Source of the DNA: CADEED01 sp963842515
Lineage (GTDB): Bacteria > Pseudomonadota > Gammaproteobacteria > Steroidobacterales > Steroidobacteraceae
Assembly: GCA_963842515.1 (NCBI GenBank)
Contig: CAWJGO010000002.1
Span: 1,240,001 to 1,304,000, forward strand
Direction: 5' to 3'
DNA: 64,000 nucleotides
Positions within the stretch are counted from its first letter, which is position 1; each line of letters begins with the position of its first letter. Made by a program: the position numbers and the translations under genes. Below the pieces are notes generated by a model, which did no database searches, was not told the origin of the DNA, and saw only the letters and a program-made list of their open reading frames with translations. Positions 17,895 to 26,460 of the stretch are shown here, in pieces.

Positions 17895-18072
17895 ATATTT
17901 CGGGGGCGCGACTGTACCAGAGTGATTTGCCGAAGCCTATGCAACCCCGACGCATATATAAGAACGCCGGGCGATTGCCGGCTGCTGTAACGCTGGCACA
18001 AATCGATCAATTACGATAAAAAGCAATCAAACTCGATCGAAGCACAATCGTACGCGGGCGGGGGAGCCGAGC
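17895..18072 (+). promoter_or_regulatory. Intergenic control region of the rhamnogalacturonan locus
   Basis: This 178-bp gap holds the likely promoter of the pectin-sugar genes. Its right half (about 18000-18052) is AT-rich compared with the surroundings and carries two TCGATC motifs about 30 bp apart, one within the palindrome TCGATCGA. A TACGAT at 18012 could be a -10. No transcription factor gene lies nearby, so the regulator is unknown. Evidence for exact sites is thin. Confidence 0.3.
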
Positions 18073-19257
18073 ATGAACATGAGGGGACTTACGGCCGTCG
18101 TCGGCTGCTGCCTCCTGTGCCGGACCGCCTTCGCCGCACCGGTGTCCTTCGACTTCGATTTCTCGGCACATGGGAATGCTGCCGGGCATCCGGTTTTTAA
18201 CGCGGCGCGCGGATTCGGCTTCGAGCCCGATGCACCGGCGAAATTCTCGGTACGTGTTCCCGAAGGTAACTACCGCGTGACGCTGCGTTTCCCCGCGAGC
18301 CGTAACCGCACCGAAATCCGGGTGTTGGCCGAGCAGCGGCGCCTGATGCTCGTGGACACCGCGGTCGACGGCCCGCTCGAACGCAGCTTCATCGTGAATG
18401 TCCGCACACCTGACCTCCCCAAGCTGCCTGCAAATGCCACCGGCGGCTCAGCCGTCCTGCGCAAGCCGCGCGAGTTGGACAGTGCCACCTGGGATGACAA
18501 CCTCACGCTGGAATTCGCAGGTAACACATCGCCGGCTTTCTTGAAAATCGTGGCCGCGGCAGTACCGACTCTATACCTCGCGGGCGACTCGACAGTGACC
18601 GATCAGGGCACCGCTCCCAACGCGAGCTGGGGCCAGATGCTGCCGCGATTCCTTGCCTCAGGCATCGGCGTCGCCAACCACGCCGAGTCGGGCGAGACGC
18701 TGAAGTCCTTCGTCACCGAGCTGCGTTTCGACAAGGTGCTGTCGACGCTGCGCCCGGGCGACTGGGTGATGATCCAGTTCGGTCACAACGACCAGAAGAC
18801 GCAATGGCCGCAGACCTATTCGGAGGCGGCGACCACTTACCGCTCCTGGTTACGCACCTACATCGCCGAAGTGCGCCGCCGCGGCGCGACGCCCCTGCTC
18901 GTGACTTCGCCCGAGCGCCGGAATTTCGATGCTTCGGGACACATCATGCCCAGCCTCGGGGAATATCCGGACGCCGTCCGGGCAGTGGCTAAAGAAGAAT
19001 CCGTCGCGCTCGTCGACCTCAACCGGATGAGCACCCGCTTCTACGAAGCGCTGGGACCTGAAACATCGGCGCGCGCGTTCGCCGACGACGGCCGCGACAA
19101 GACGCATCACAATGAATACGGCGCGTACGCCCTCGCCCGCATGGTGGTTGAAGGCATTCGTACCGCGGACCCGCAACTCTCAGGCGGACTCGCCGCGCAC
19201 ATCGCAGCAGATGCCGGCCGTTTCGATGCGGCGAATCCCGATCCACCCTCACGTTGA
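18073..19257 (+). CDS. Rhamnogalacturonan acetylesterase-like (CE12, SGNH) with N-terminal domain
   Basis: Exported SGNH-fold esterase of 394 residues, likely removing O-acetyl groups from rhamnogalacturonan-I. A signal peptide ends near FAAP. About 140 residues of beta-rich sequence (FRVPEGNYRVTLRF-like) form an accessory domain. The CE12 core then shows the nucleophile block YLAGDSTVTDQ, the Asn/His block IQFGHNDQKT, and the late DKTHHNEYGA holding the catalytic Asp-x-x-His. It begins the plus-strand set of pectin-sugar genes and ends 7 bp before the GH51 gene. Confidence 0.85.
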   Translation: MNMRGLTAVVGCCLLCRTAFAAPVSFDFDFSAHGNAAGHPVFNAARGFGFEPDAPAKFSVRVPEGNYRVTLRFPASRNRTEIRVLAEQRRLMLVDTAVDGPLERSFIVNVRTPDLPKLPANATGGSAVLRKPRELDSATWDDNLTLEFAGNTSPAFLKIVAAAVPTLYLAGDSTVTDQGTAPNASWGQMLPRFLASGIGVANHAESGETLKSFVTELRFDKVLSTLRPGDWVMIQFGHNDQKTQWPQTYSEAATTYRSWLRTYIAEVRRRGATPLLVTSPERRNFDASGHIMPSLGEYPDAVRAVAKEESVALVDLNRMSTRFYEALGPETSARAFADDGRDKTHHNEYGAYALARMVVEGIRTADPQLSGGLAAHIAADAGRFDAANPDPPSR

Positions 19258-19264
19258 CGCCACC

Positions 19265-20830
19265 ATGACACATCGCCGTTCACTGTCCGTTTTCGCCGGT
19301 ATTGCCTATCTAGTTGGCGCCGCCACATCGATGGCCGCGACCGCGCCGGTGACCATCACCGTGCGCGCGGATACGCCGGGTGCCGTCATCGACCCGGCCA
19401 TCTACGGACAATTCGCCGAGCATCTCGGCCGGCTGATCTACGAAGGCATCTGGGTCGGCGAAACCTCCACGATCCCGAACACACGCGGTTATCGCAACGA
19501 TGTGATCGCCGCGCTCAAGGAACTGGGCGTGCCGGTATTGCGCTGGCCCGGCGGCTGCTTCGCCGATGAATACAACTGGCGCGAAGGCATCGGGCCGCGC
19601 GCGGACCGTCCCCGCAAGGTCAACACTCACTGGGGCGGCGTGGTCGAAGACAACTCTTTCGGCACTCACGAATTCATGGACTTCGCGGAGCTCATCGGCG
19701 CCGATGCCTACGTGAACGCCAACGTGGGCACGGGCACACCGCGGGAAATGGCGGAGTGGCTCGAGTACATGACCTCGGATTCCACCTCGACGCTCGCCGA
19801 GCTGCGCCGCAAGAACGGCCGCGCCAAGCCGTGGAAGGTGAAGTACTTCGCGATGGGTAATGAAACCTGGGGCTGTGGCGGCGGCATGCGGCCGGAGTAT
19901 TACGCCGATCTCTATCGCCACTACATCACTTTCATGAAAGCGCCCGAAGGCGCGAAGCCCTTGAGGATCGCGAGCGGCGCCAATGGCAGCGGCCTGCCCT
20001 GGACCGAAGTGCTGATGCGCGAGGCCACGAAGTTCATGGACGCCATCAGCGTGCACTACTACACGCTGCCCACCGGCAAATGGGACATCAAAGGCACGGC
20101 GACGAAATTCACCGAAGACGAATGGTGGGCGACGCTCGTGCGCACCTGGCGCATGGAGTGGATAGTCACCGAGCACTCGAAAATCATGGACAAGTACGAT
20201 CCGCAGAAGCGAGTCGGCTTGTACGTCGATGAATGGGGCACCTGGTACGACGTCGAGGCTGGCACCAACCCCGGCTTTCTCTACCAGCAGAACACGCTGC
20301 GTGACGCGGTGGTGGCGGCCATCAATCTCAACATCTTCCACGCGCACGCCGACCGCGTCCGCATGACCAACATCGCGCAAGTGATCAACGTGCTGCAGGC
20401 CATGATCCTCACCGACAAGGAAAAGATGCTGGTGACGCCTACCTACCACGTGTTTCACATGTACAAGCCGTTCCGCGGCGCGACGCAGCTGCCGGTGGAG
20501 CTTGCGGCGCCGCAGTACAAACTGGGCGAGATCAGTGCACCGACGATCACTGCCTCGGCTGCACGCAGCGCCGACGGCAAATTGCACATCGCGCTGGTGA
20601 ACCTCGATCCGCGCGAAGCGGTCACCGGAGTCATCGATGTGGCGGGCGGTTCCGCTGGCAAATTCCTGGGAACGATCCTCACGGCCAACGCCATGGACGC
20701 GCACAACACCTTCGACAAACCAAACGCCGTCAAACCAGCGGCATTCAATGGGGCGCGCGTTGAAAACGGGACTCTGCGCGTGGCAGTGCCGGCGAAATCC
20801 ATCATCGTGCTCAGTGAGGTGGGCAAATGA
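19265..20830 (+). CDS. Alpha-L-arabinofuranosidase, GH51
   Basis: A 521-residue glycoside hydrolase that would release arabinose from arabinan side chains. The GH51 catalytic barrel begins DPAIYGQFAEHLGRLIYEGI. The acid/base Glu is in YFAMGNETWGCGGG and the nucleophile Glu in GLYVDEWGTWYD. A C-terminal beta domain closes the protein. A hydrophobic N-terminus (VFAGIAYLVGAATSMAAT) indicates export, whereas many bacterial GH51 enzymes are cytosolic. An upstream in-frame extension lies inside the esterase gene and is not used. It overlaps rhaM by ATGA. Confidence 0.9.
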   Translation: MTHRRSLSVFAGIAYLVGAATSMAATAPVTITVRADTPGAVIDPAIYGQFAEHLGRLIYEGIWVGETSTIPNTRGYRNDVIAALKELGVPVLRWPGGCFADEYNWREGIGPRADRPRKVNTHWGGVVEDNSFGTHEFMDFAELIGADAYVNANVGTGTPREMAEWLEYMTSDSTSTLAELRRKNGRAKPWKVKYFAMGNETWGCGGGMRPEYYADLYRHYITFMKAPEGAKPLRIASGANGSGLPWTEVLMREATKFMDAISVHYYTLPTGKWDIKGTATKFTEDEWWATLVRTWRMEWIVTEHSKIMDKYDPQKRVGLYVDEWGTWYDVEAGTNPGFLYQQNTLRDAVVAAINLNIFHAHADRVRMTNIAQVINVLQAMILTDKEKMLVTPTYHVFHMYKPFRGATQLPVELAAPQYKLGEISAPTITASAARSADGKLHIALVNLDPREAVTGVIDVAGGSAGKFLGTILTANAMDAHNTFDKPNAVKPAAFNGARVENGTLRVAVPAKSIIVLSEVGK

Positions 20831-21138
20831 ACTACGCGTTCCGCATGAAGCTCAAAGCCGGCAGCAGCGCGGAATACAAGCGGCGCCACGACCAAATCTG
20901 GCCCGAGCTCTCGCAACTGCTGCGCAATGCCGGCATCTACGACTATTCGATCTTCCTCGATGAGGAAACGCTGCACTTGTTCGCGGTGCTCAAACTCAGA
21001 GACGGGAATACGCGCGAGACACTTCCGAGCCATCCGCTGATGCGCAAGTGGTGGGACTACATGAAGGATCTGATGCATACCCACCCCGACGGACGGCCCG
21101 ATGAATGGCCGCTCGTCCCCGTATTTCACCTCGATTAG
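20827..21138 (+). CDS. rhaM: L-rhamnose mutarotase
   Basis: A 103-residue cytosolic enzyme that interconverts alpha and beta anomers of L-rhamnose. The family's features are intact: MKLKAGSSAEYKRRHDQIWPEL with the active-site His, YDYSIFLDEETLHLFAVL, and MRKWWDYMKDLM near the end. It shares ATGA with the GH51 gene, so the two are translationally coupled. Its presence between two pectin enzymes says that rhamnose is an end product of this pathway. Rhamnose isomerase, kinase and aldolase are not in the window. Confidence 0.93.
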   Translation: MNYAFRMKLKAGSSAEYKRRHDQIWPELSQLLRNAGIYDYSIFLDEETLHLFAVLKLRDGNTRETLPSHPLMRKWWDYMKDLMHTHPDGRPDEWPLVPVFHLD

Positions 21139-21159
21139 CCTTTCCTCCAGGAGTTTTTC

Positions 21160-22266
21160 GTGCCCAATCTGGTTCATGGAATCAAGGCTGCCGACATCGA
21201 CAGCAACATCCAGCTGCTGATCCGCAACCTGGTGGAGATCAAGGACACCTCCGGCGAATTCCTGCTGCGCCTCCCGGACGGACGCGTCATCGACACCAAG
21301 GGGTGGAACGACTGGGAATGGACGCACGGCGTCGGCCTGTACGGCATCTACAAGTTCTACCAGCAGACGCAAGACGAGCGCTGCCACGAAATCATGCTCA
21401 GCTGGTTCCGCGACCGGCTCGCTGCCGGCCCACCCACCAAGAACATCAACACCGTCGCGCCGTTCCTCACTCTCGCCTATCTATACGAGGAGAACCCGAA
21501 TCCTGGCTGGCTGCCCTATCTCGATGAATGGGCCGAGTGGCTCATGGACGGCCTGCCGCGCACGGAGGAGCGGGGCTTCCAGCACATCGTGTTCAACTCC
21601 GAGAACCGCGAGCAACTCTGGGACGACACGCTGATGATGAGCGTTCTGCCGCTCGCCAAAATCGGCAAGTTGTTAGACCGGCCGCACTACGTCGAAGAGG
21701 CGCGCCGCCAGTTCATGTTGCACATCAAGTACCTGGTCGACCGCAAGACGGGGCTGTGGTTCCACGGCTGGACCTTCGATGGCCGGCACAACTTCGCCGA
21801 CGCGCTGTGGGCGCGCGGCAACTGCTGGGTGACCATCGCCATTCCGGAGTTCATCGAGCTGCTCGATCTTCCGCGCGGCGAGGGCCTGCGCGAGTTCCTG
21901 CTTCAGACGCACCTGCAGCAGATCCGGACGCTGGTGAAACACCAGGATGCCGGCGGCCTGTGGCATACCCTGATCAACGATTCCAAGTCATACCTGGAAG
22001 CCTCGGCCACCGCTGGTTTCGCCTACGGAATCCTGAAATCGGTGCGCCTTGGGTACATCGGTGCCGAATATGAAGACGCCGGCATCCGCGCCGTGAAGGC
22101 CGTGCTCGCCAACATCGACAAGACCGGCGAGCTCAAGAACGTGTCGTTCGGAACGCCGGTGTTCAACGATCTGGATGGCTATCGCAATATCCCGCTGACC
22201 TCGATGCCCTATGGCCAGGCCATGGCCATTCTCGCGCTCGGCGAGCTCAAGCGCGCATTCGCATGA
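21160..22266 (+). CDS. Unsaturated rhamnogalacturonyl hydrolase, GH105
   Basis: A 368-residue (alpha/alpha)6-barrel enzyme like YteR. It splits delta-4,5-unsaturated galacturonic acid from rhamnose in lyase-generated disaccharides. Key segments are WEWTHGVGLYGIYKFYQQT, the catalytic Asp in QLWDDTLMMSVLPLAK, HGWTFDGRHNFADALWARGN and SATAGFAYGI. There is no signal peptide, so it acts in the cytoplasm and needs an importer. The start is GTG with CCAGGAG upstream. It overlaps the next transporter gene by ATGA. Confidence 0.92.
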   Translation: MPNLVHGIKAADIDSNIQLLIRNLVEIKDTSGEFLLRLPDGRVIDTKGWNDWEWTHGVGLYGIYKFYQQTQDERCHEIMLSWFRDRLAAGPPTKNINTVAPFLTLAYLYEENPNPGWLPYLDEWAEWLMDGLPRTEERGFQHIVFNSENREQLWDDTLMMSVLPLAKIGKLLDRPHYVEEARRQFMLHIKYLVDRKTGLWFHGWTFDGRHNFADALWARGNCWVTIAIPEFIELLDLPRGEGLREFLLQTHLQQIRTLVKHQDAGGLWHTLINDSKSYLEASATAGFAYGILKSVRLGYIGAEYEDAGIRAVKAVLANIDKTGELKNVSFGTPVFNDLDGYRNIPLTSMPYGQAMAILALGELKRAFA

Positions 22267-23762
22267 ACGCATCGCAGCGCAAAGTTCACTTCGGGCACTA
22301 CCTCGCCTACGGCAGCAACGACTTCCTGGGTGCCGGTGCGATGTCGATCATCGGCTTCTGGATCCTGTTTTTTTACACGACGTTCTGCGGCCTCACGGCT
22401 ACGCAGGCCACCATTATTTTTGCGACGGCGCGCCTGCTCGATGCGTTTTTCTCGCCCGTCATCGGCTACATCTCCGATCACTTTCACAACACGTGGCTCG
22501 GCAAGAAATTCGGCCGCCGCCGCTTCTTCATCCTGCTGGCGATCCCGCTGGTCCCGAGTTTCGCGCTCATGTGGGTGGAGGGGCAGAGCTTCTGGTACTA
22601 CCTGATCACCTACTGCTTCTTCGAGCTGGTGTACGCGATGGAGATCATCCCGTACGAGACGCTGGCCGCGGAGATGTCACCGAACTACCAGACCAAGGCG
22701 AAGTTCGCGGGCGCGCGCATCCTCTGCGGACAGATCGCCAACATTGCGGCGATGTGGCTGCCCGGCGTGATCATTGCCTATCTGGGCGGCAAGGAATCGG
22801 GCGCCACCTTCCTCTACCTCGGCGTGATCTTCTCGGTGTTCTTCGTGTTCGTGGCGCTCGCGGTGTTCCTGTTCACCTGGGAACGGCCGCGTGCGGAGAT
22901 CGCGAGCATCGCACCCCGCGCCGATGAAGCGACGCGCTCTCCGTTCCACGTGATCACCGATCTGTTCGAGGAGTTGTGGGCGACGTTGCGCATCCGCGCA
23001 TTCCGCCTGCACCTCGGCATGTACATCGGCGGCTACATCAGCCAGGACGTCCTGAACAGCGTGCTGTCGTACATCATTGCCTTCGTGTTCCTGGGCTCGG
23101 TCGCCACCGCGTCTTCCATCACCACCTGGATGGCGTTGGCCCAGCTCGTTTCAGTAGGGCTCGCGATCTGGCTCACCCTGCGCATTCACGCGGCGGCTTC
23201 GTACCGCATCGCGCTCTGCTTCTTTGCTCTCGGCATCCTCGGCTTCGCGTTCCTGTACTTCACGCAGGTGACCGACATCCGCTGGTTCCTCGTGGTGGCC
23301 TTGATCGCCGGCCTCGGGCGCGGCGCTCTCAACTACATCCCCTGGAGCGTCTACAACTACATGCCCGATGTGGATGAAATCGTCACGGGCCGGCGGCGCG
23401 AAGGCGCATTCGCCGGCGTCATGACCTTCATCCGCAAGCTGTTGCAGTCCGCCGTGGTTTTCGCCGTCGGCCCGATCCTCGATGCCAGCGGCCTCATTCG
23501 CAACGTCAAGATCCAGCCGGTGCAAGTAGTCAACACGGCCGTGGCCATCATGATCATCGGCAGTCTCGGACTCATGCTCTTCGGCTTCATCGTCTCGTTG
23601 CGCTTCAAGCTCAATCGCAACACGCACACCGTGCTCATGGACGAGATCGAGCGCTTCAAGAAGCAGTCGGGCACGGCGCCCACGGCCGAAAATCGCGCGG
23701 TGGTCGAGGACCTGACCGGCTGGAAGTACGAAGAGCTCTGGGGAAAGTCAGTGCGCCGCTAA
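22263..23762 (+). CDS. GPH-family sugar:cation symporter
   Basis: A 499-residue major-facilitator-type transporter of the glycoside-pentoside-hexuronide family. About twelve hydrophobic segments are visible. The conserved loop after TM2 reads ARLLDAFFSPVIGYISDHF, followed by GKKFGRRRFFILLAIPL, and the second half has RRREGAFAGVMTFIRKL. It is translationally coupled to the GH105 gene (ATGA), so the cargo is likely an unsaturated rhamnogalacturonan disaccharide. That substrate is inferred from context. Its end overlaps by 15 bp with the convergent esterase gene. Confidence 0.88.
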   Translation: MNASQRKVHFGHYLAYGSNDFLGAGAMSIIGFWILFFYTTFCGLTATQATIIFATARLLDAFFSPVIGYISDHFHNTWLGKKFGRRRFFILLAIPLVPSFALMWVEGQSFWYYLITYCFFELVYAMEIIPYETLAAEMSPNYQTKAKFAGARILCGQIANIAAMWLPGVIIAYLGGKESGATFLYLGVIFSVFFVFVALAVFLFTWERPRAEIASIAPRADEATRSPFHVITDLFEELWATLRIRAFRLHLGMYIGGYISQDVLNSVLSYIIAFVFLGSVATASSITTWMALAQLVSVGLAIWLTLRIHAAASYRIALCFFALGILGFAFLYFTQVTDIRWFLVVALIAGLGRGALNYIPWSVYNYMPDVDEIVTGRRREGAFAGVMTFIRKLLQSAVVFAVGPILDASGLIRNVKIQPVQVVNTAVAIMIIGSLGLMLFGFIVSLRFKLNRNTHTVLMDEIERFKKQSGTAPTAENRAVVEDLTGWKYEELWGKSVRR

Positions 23763-24605
23763 CGCCGCGCAGACCGATTCTCCGGTCCTGCCACGGTCGG
23801 CCGGGACGGCGCGCCCACGCGCCGACAGCATTGATCGGAACGGCAAACCCTTGAGCGTGCGCAAACCGCCGACCGCGTCCCTGGCGTTCGCCTCGGCGCC
23901 AGTGACATTGGTGTGCACCGTATCGTCGATGAACTGGGCTTGCACCGTGTCCGGCCCTGCACGCTCAAATCGGTCGGCGATGATGCGCGTGAGATCGATG
24001 AACGAGGTTTTCTCGTTCGCCGCTGTCTGCCAGGTCCACAGCCGATAGCCATCGGCGGCACACGGAATTCGCCCGTCATTCCAATGGTTGGTCTTGGTCA
24101 ACGTGAGCAGGATCGGGGTCGCACCCTTCGCGCGCGTGTCCGCGATCATCTTGCGCAGATACCAGCCGAACGAATACACGGTTTCGTGTTTGCCCGTGAT
24201 CACGTTATCGATTTCTTCGGACTCATCGCCAATCCCCGGGATGGTGCCGCGCGCCCGCAGCGGGCGCGTCGAGCCTGGCGGTTCCTGGTTGAGCGCGCCT
24301 GAATCGTTGTGCCCGAACTGGATGATCACGAAATCGCCGGCGCGCATCCGGGCAAGCATCTTGTCCCAATGACCTTCGGTGATGAACGTGCGGCTGCTGC
24401 GACCGCCGCGCGCGACATTCACGACCTCGAGCTTCGTTTCGTCGAAATATGGCTGCAACACGGCGCCCCAGCCCTGCTGATTCTTCGCATTGGTGTTGTA
24501 CGAGGATGCGGTCGAATCGCCGGCCACGAAGAGCTGCGGGACCGGCGCAGCGTGGCCGCTGGCCACGCTGCCGGCCAGCAGGGCAATGCCGGCAAACCGC
24601 CGCAG
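23748..24605 (-). CDS. Second CE12 rhamnogalacturonan acetylesterase-like protein, start uncertain
   Basis: SGNH hydrolase, about 285 residues from a CTG at 24605. The core is clear: LFVAGDSTASSYN (nucleophile Ser), VARGGRSSRTF, IQFGHNDSGAL and DDTVHTNVTGA (Asp and His). A signal-peptide-like stretch (RRFAGIALLAGSVASGHAA) precedes it. The frame is open through tRNA-His, but no ATG, GTG or TTG lies between that tRNA and the signal sequence. Candidates are CTG at 24605, ATC at 24617, ATT at 24626, or GTG at 24566 with loss of the signal. It could be expressed from an unusual start or be 5'-truncated. It probably acts with the neighbouring pectin genes. Confidence 0.7.
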   Translation of the reverse strand: MRRFAGIALLAGSVASGHAAPVPQLFVAGDSTASSYNTNAKNQQGWGAVLQPYFDETKLEVVNVARGGRSSRTFITEGHWDKMLARMRAGDFVIIQFGHNDSGALNQEPPGSTRPLRARGTIPGIGDESEEIDNVITGKHETVYSFGWYLRKMIADTRAKGATPILLTLTKTNHWNDGRIPCAADGYRLWTWQTAANEKTSFIDLTRIIADRFERAGPDTVQAQFIDDTVHTNVTGAEANARDAVGGLRTLKGLPFRSMLSARGRAVPADRGRTGESVCAALAAH

Positions 24606-24625
24606 AACGGGCTTGATGCGGAAAA

Positions 24626-24702
24626 TGGGGTGGACGATGGGACTCGAACCCACGACAGCCGAGATCACAACCCGGGGCTCTACCAGCTGAGCTACGCCCA
24701 CC
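24626..24702 (-). tRNA. tRNA-His(GTG)
   Basis: A 77-nt cloverleaf including the extra G at position -1 that marks tRNA-His, and encoded CCA. The acceptor GTGGGCG pairs with CGTCCAC (one G-U), and the anticodon loop TTGTGAT gives GTG. It is the last tRNA of the Pro-Arg-His set. Confidence 0.97.
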
Positions 24703-24731
24703 ATAGAAACAAAACTCTCTAAACCTTCAAA

Positions 24732-24808
24732 TGGCGCGCCCGGCAGGAGTCGAACCTGCGACCACCGGCTTAGAAGGCCGGTGCTCTATCCAACTGAGCT
24801 ACGGGCGC
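24732..24808 (-). tRNA. tRNA-Arg(TCT)
   Basis: A 77-nt cloverleaf with encoded CCA. The acceptor GCGCCCG pairs with CGGGCGC, and the anticodon loop CTTCTAA gives TCT. It is the middle gene of the Pro-Arg-His set, similar to the E. coli argX-hisR-leuT-proM cluster. Confidence 0.97.
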
Positions 24809-24854
24809 AGCCGGAACGGAAAGATACCCTACACGCCCCCTGGCGCTCATCGGT

Positions 24855-24931
24855 TGGTCGGGGCAGCAGGATTCGAACCTGCGACCCTCTGCTCCCAAAG
24901 CAGATGCGCTACCAGACTGCGCCATGCCCCG
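24855..24931 (-). tRNA. tRNA-Pro(TGG)
   Basis: A 77-nt cloverleaf with encoded CCA. The acceptor CGGGGCA pairs with TGCCCCG, and the anticodon loop TTTGGGA gives TGG. It is the first gene of the tRNA operon, about 55 bp after the promoter -10. Confidence 0.97.
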
Positions 24932-24985
24932 CGCCGATGCCTTACTAACCCCGCCAGGGACATACCCCGGCATACGGGGGCGCGA

Positions 24986-25014
24986 ATGATACGGAGCCCC
25001 CCGTGGCCGGTCAA
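24986..25014 (-). promoter_or_regulatory. Promoter of the tRNA-Pro-Arg-His operon
   Basis: On the minus strand TTGACC is followed after exactly 17 bp by TATCAT, then by TCGCGCCCCCG. Both hexamers are close to the sigma-70 consensus, and the GC-rich discriminator is typical of stable-RNA promoters under ppGpp control. It begins 10 bp after the cysS stop codon. Confidence 0.75.
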
Positions 25015-25023
25015 TTTGGCCTC

Positions 25024-26460
25024 TCAACCGCGGCGCCAGACGGTCACGCCGCCCGATTTGTCTTCCAGGATCACCCCACCTGCCACCAGCGCGTCGCGAA
25101 TGCGATCGGATTCGGGCCAGTTCTTCGTCTTGCGTGCCTCGATGCGCGCCGCGACGAGAGCATCGATCTCCGCATCGCTAAGGCCGGGCAGTCTCGGCGC
25201 GCCATCGTGGCCCTCGCCCGCAGGATTCGGCGCCGAGCTGCGCAGGAATTTCCCGGCGTCCTCACCGAGCAATCCGAGCACGCCGCCGAGCGCCCGCAAT
25301 TCGGAGGCGAGCTGTTTGGCCCTGGCACTGTCGCCCCCGGCGGTCCGTTCGGTATTGAGCTCGCGCGCAAGTCCCTGCAGCACGGCAATCGCTTCGGGAG
25401 TGTTGAAGTCATCGTCCATCGCGGCGGTAAATGCGTTGGTGGCAACGCTCGGTGTATACAACTCGCCGCCGTATGCCGGCATGTCGCGCAGCGCCAGGTA
25501 CATGCGTGTCAATGCCGCCTCGGCCTGATCGAGCTGCGGTGGCGAGTAATTCATCGGCCCGCGGTACTGGCTCGACAGCAGAAAGAAACGCAGCACCTCC
25601 GGATGCTTGATCTTCGCCAACACTTCGCGCGTGGTGAAGAAATTGCCCAGCGACTTCGACATCTTCTCGTTGTCGATGTTGAGGAAACCGTTGTGCATCC
25701 AGATCTCGGCGAACCGCCCGTGCGTGGCGCCGCAGGTCTGCGCGATCTCGTTTTCGTGATGCGGAAATTTGAGATCGAGCCCGCCACCATGGATGTCGAA
25801 ATGTTCGCCGAGCTCCTTGGTGGACATCGCCGAGCACTCGATGTGCCAGCCCGGACGCCCCTGCCCCCACGCTGACGGCCAGGACGGCTCGCCCGGCTTC
25901 GCGGATTTCCACAATACGAAGTCGAGCGGATCGCGCTTGGCAGTGTCCACTTCCACGCGTGACCCGGCGCGCAGGTCTTCGAGCTTCTTGCCTGACAATC
26001 TTCCGTACGGCGCGAACCTGTGCACGTCGTACATCACATCGCCGTTCGTTGCCTGGTAGGCATAGCCGTTGGCGATGAGCTGGCCAATCATCGTGAGCAT
26101 CTCGTCGATGTAGTCGGAGGCCTTGGGTTCGAGCTCCGGCCGCAGGCAGCCGAGCCGGTCGAGGTCCTCGTGCATGGCCGCGGTGTACTTGGCGGCGTGC
26201 GCGCGCCAGTCGACGCCGGCCTCTTTCGCGCGAGCGATGATCTTGTCATCGACGTCGGTGATGTTGCGCGCGTAGGTGACGCGCAAGCCGCGGTGCCGCA
26301 GGTAACGGCTGACCATGTCGAACACCACCAGCATGCGGGCGTTGCCCACGTGAAAGTAGTCGTAGACCGTGATGCCGCAGCTGTACATGCGCACGTGCCC
26401 GGGCTCGACGGGCTTGAGTTCCTGTTTCTCGCCCGTGAGGGAGTTGTGTATGCGGATCAT
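25024..26460 (-). CDS. cysS: Cysteinyl-tRNA synthetase
   Basis: Class I aminoacyl-tRNA synthetase of 478 residues that charges tRNA-Cys. The HIGH signature is in YDYFHVGNARM and the KMSKS signature is exact in DNEKMSKSLGNF. Zinc ligands are in MYSCGITVYD, GWHIECSAMS and FPHHENEIAQ. The start MIRIHNSLTGEKQEL at 26460 overlaps the gltX stop by ATGA; the longer open frame upstream is gltX in another frame. The tRNA-Pro-Arg-His promoter follows directly. Confidence 0.96.
   Translation of the reverse strand: MIRIHNSLTGEKQELKPVEPGHVRMYSCGITVYDYFHVGNARMLVVFDMVSRYLRHRGLRVTYARNITDVDDKIIARAKEAGVDWRAHAAKYTAAMHEDLDRLGCLRPELEPKASDYIDEMLTMIGQLIANGYAYQATNGDVMYDVHRFAPYGRLSGKKLEDLRAGSRVEVDTAKRDPLDFVLWKSAKPGEPSWPSAWGQGRPGWHIECSAMSTKELGEHFDIHGGGLDLKFPHHENEIAQTCGATHGRFAEIWMHNGFLNIDNEKMSKSLGNFFTTREVLAKIKHPEVLRFFLLSSQYRGPMNYSPPQLDQAEAALTRMYLALRDMPAYGGELYTPSVATNAFTAAMDDDFNTPEAIAVLQGLARELNTERTAGGDSARAKQLASELRALGGVLGLLGEDAGKFLRSSAPNPAGEGHDGAPRLPGLSDAEIDALVAARIEARKTKNWPESDRIRDALVAGGVILEDKSGGVTVWRRG

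Noticed and set aside
17989..18017. Sigma-54 promoter (TGGCAC) before the esterase gene
   Set aside because: TGGCAC is present at 17994 but the required TTGC element does not follow at the right spacing.
23748..24704. Reading the esterase from the ATG at 24704
   Set aside because: Its first 26 codons are tRNA-His itself, so translation from there would need an unprocessed tRNA transcript. A start after the tRNA is more likely although unconventional.
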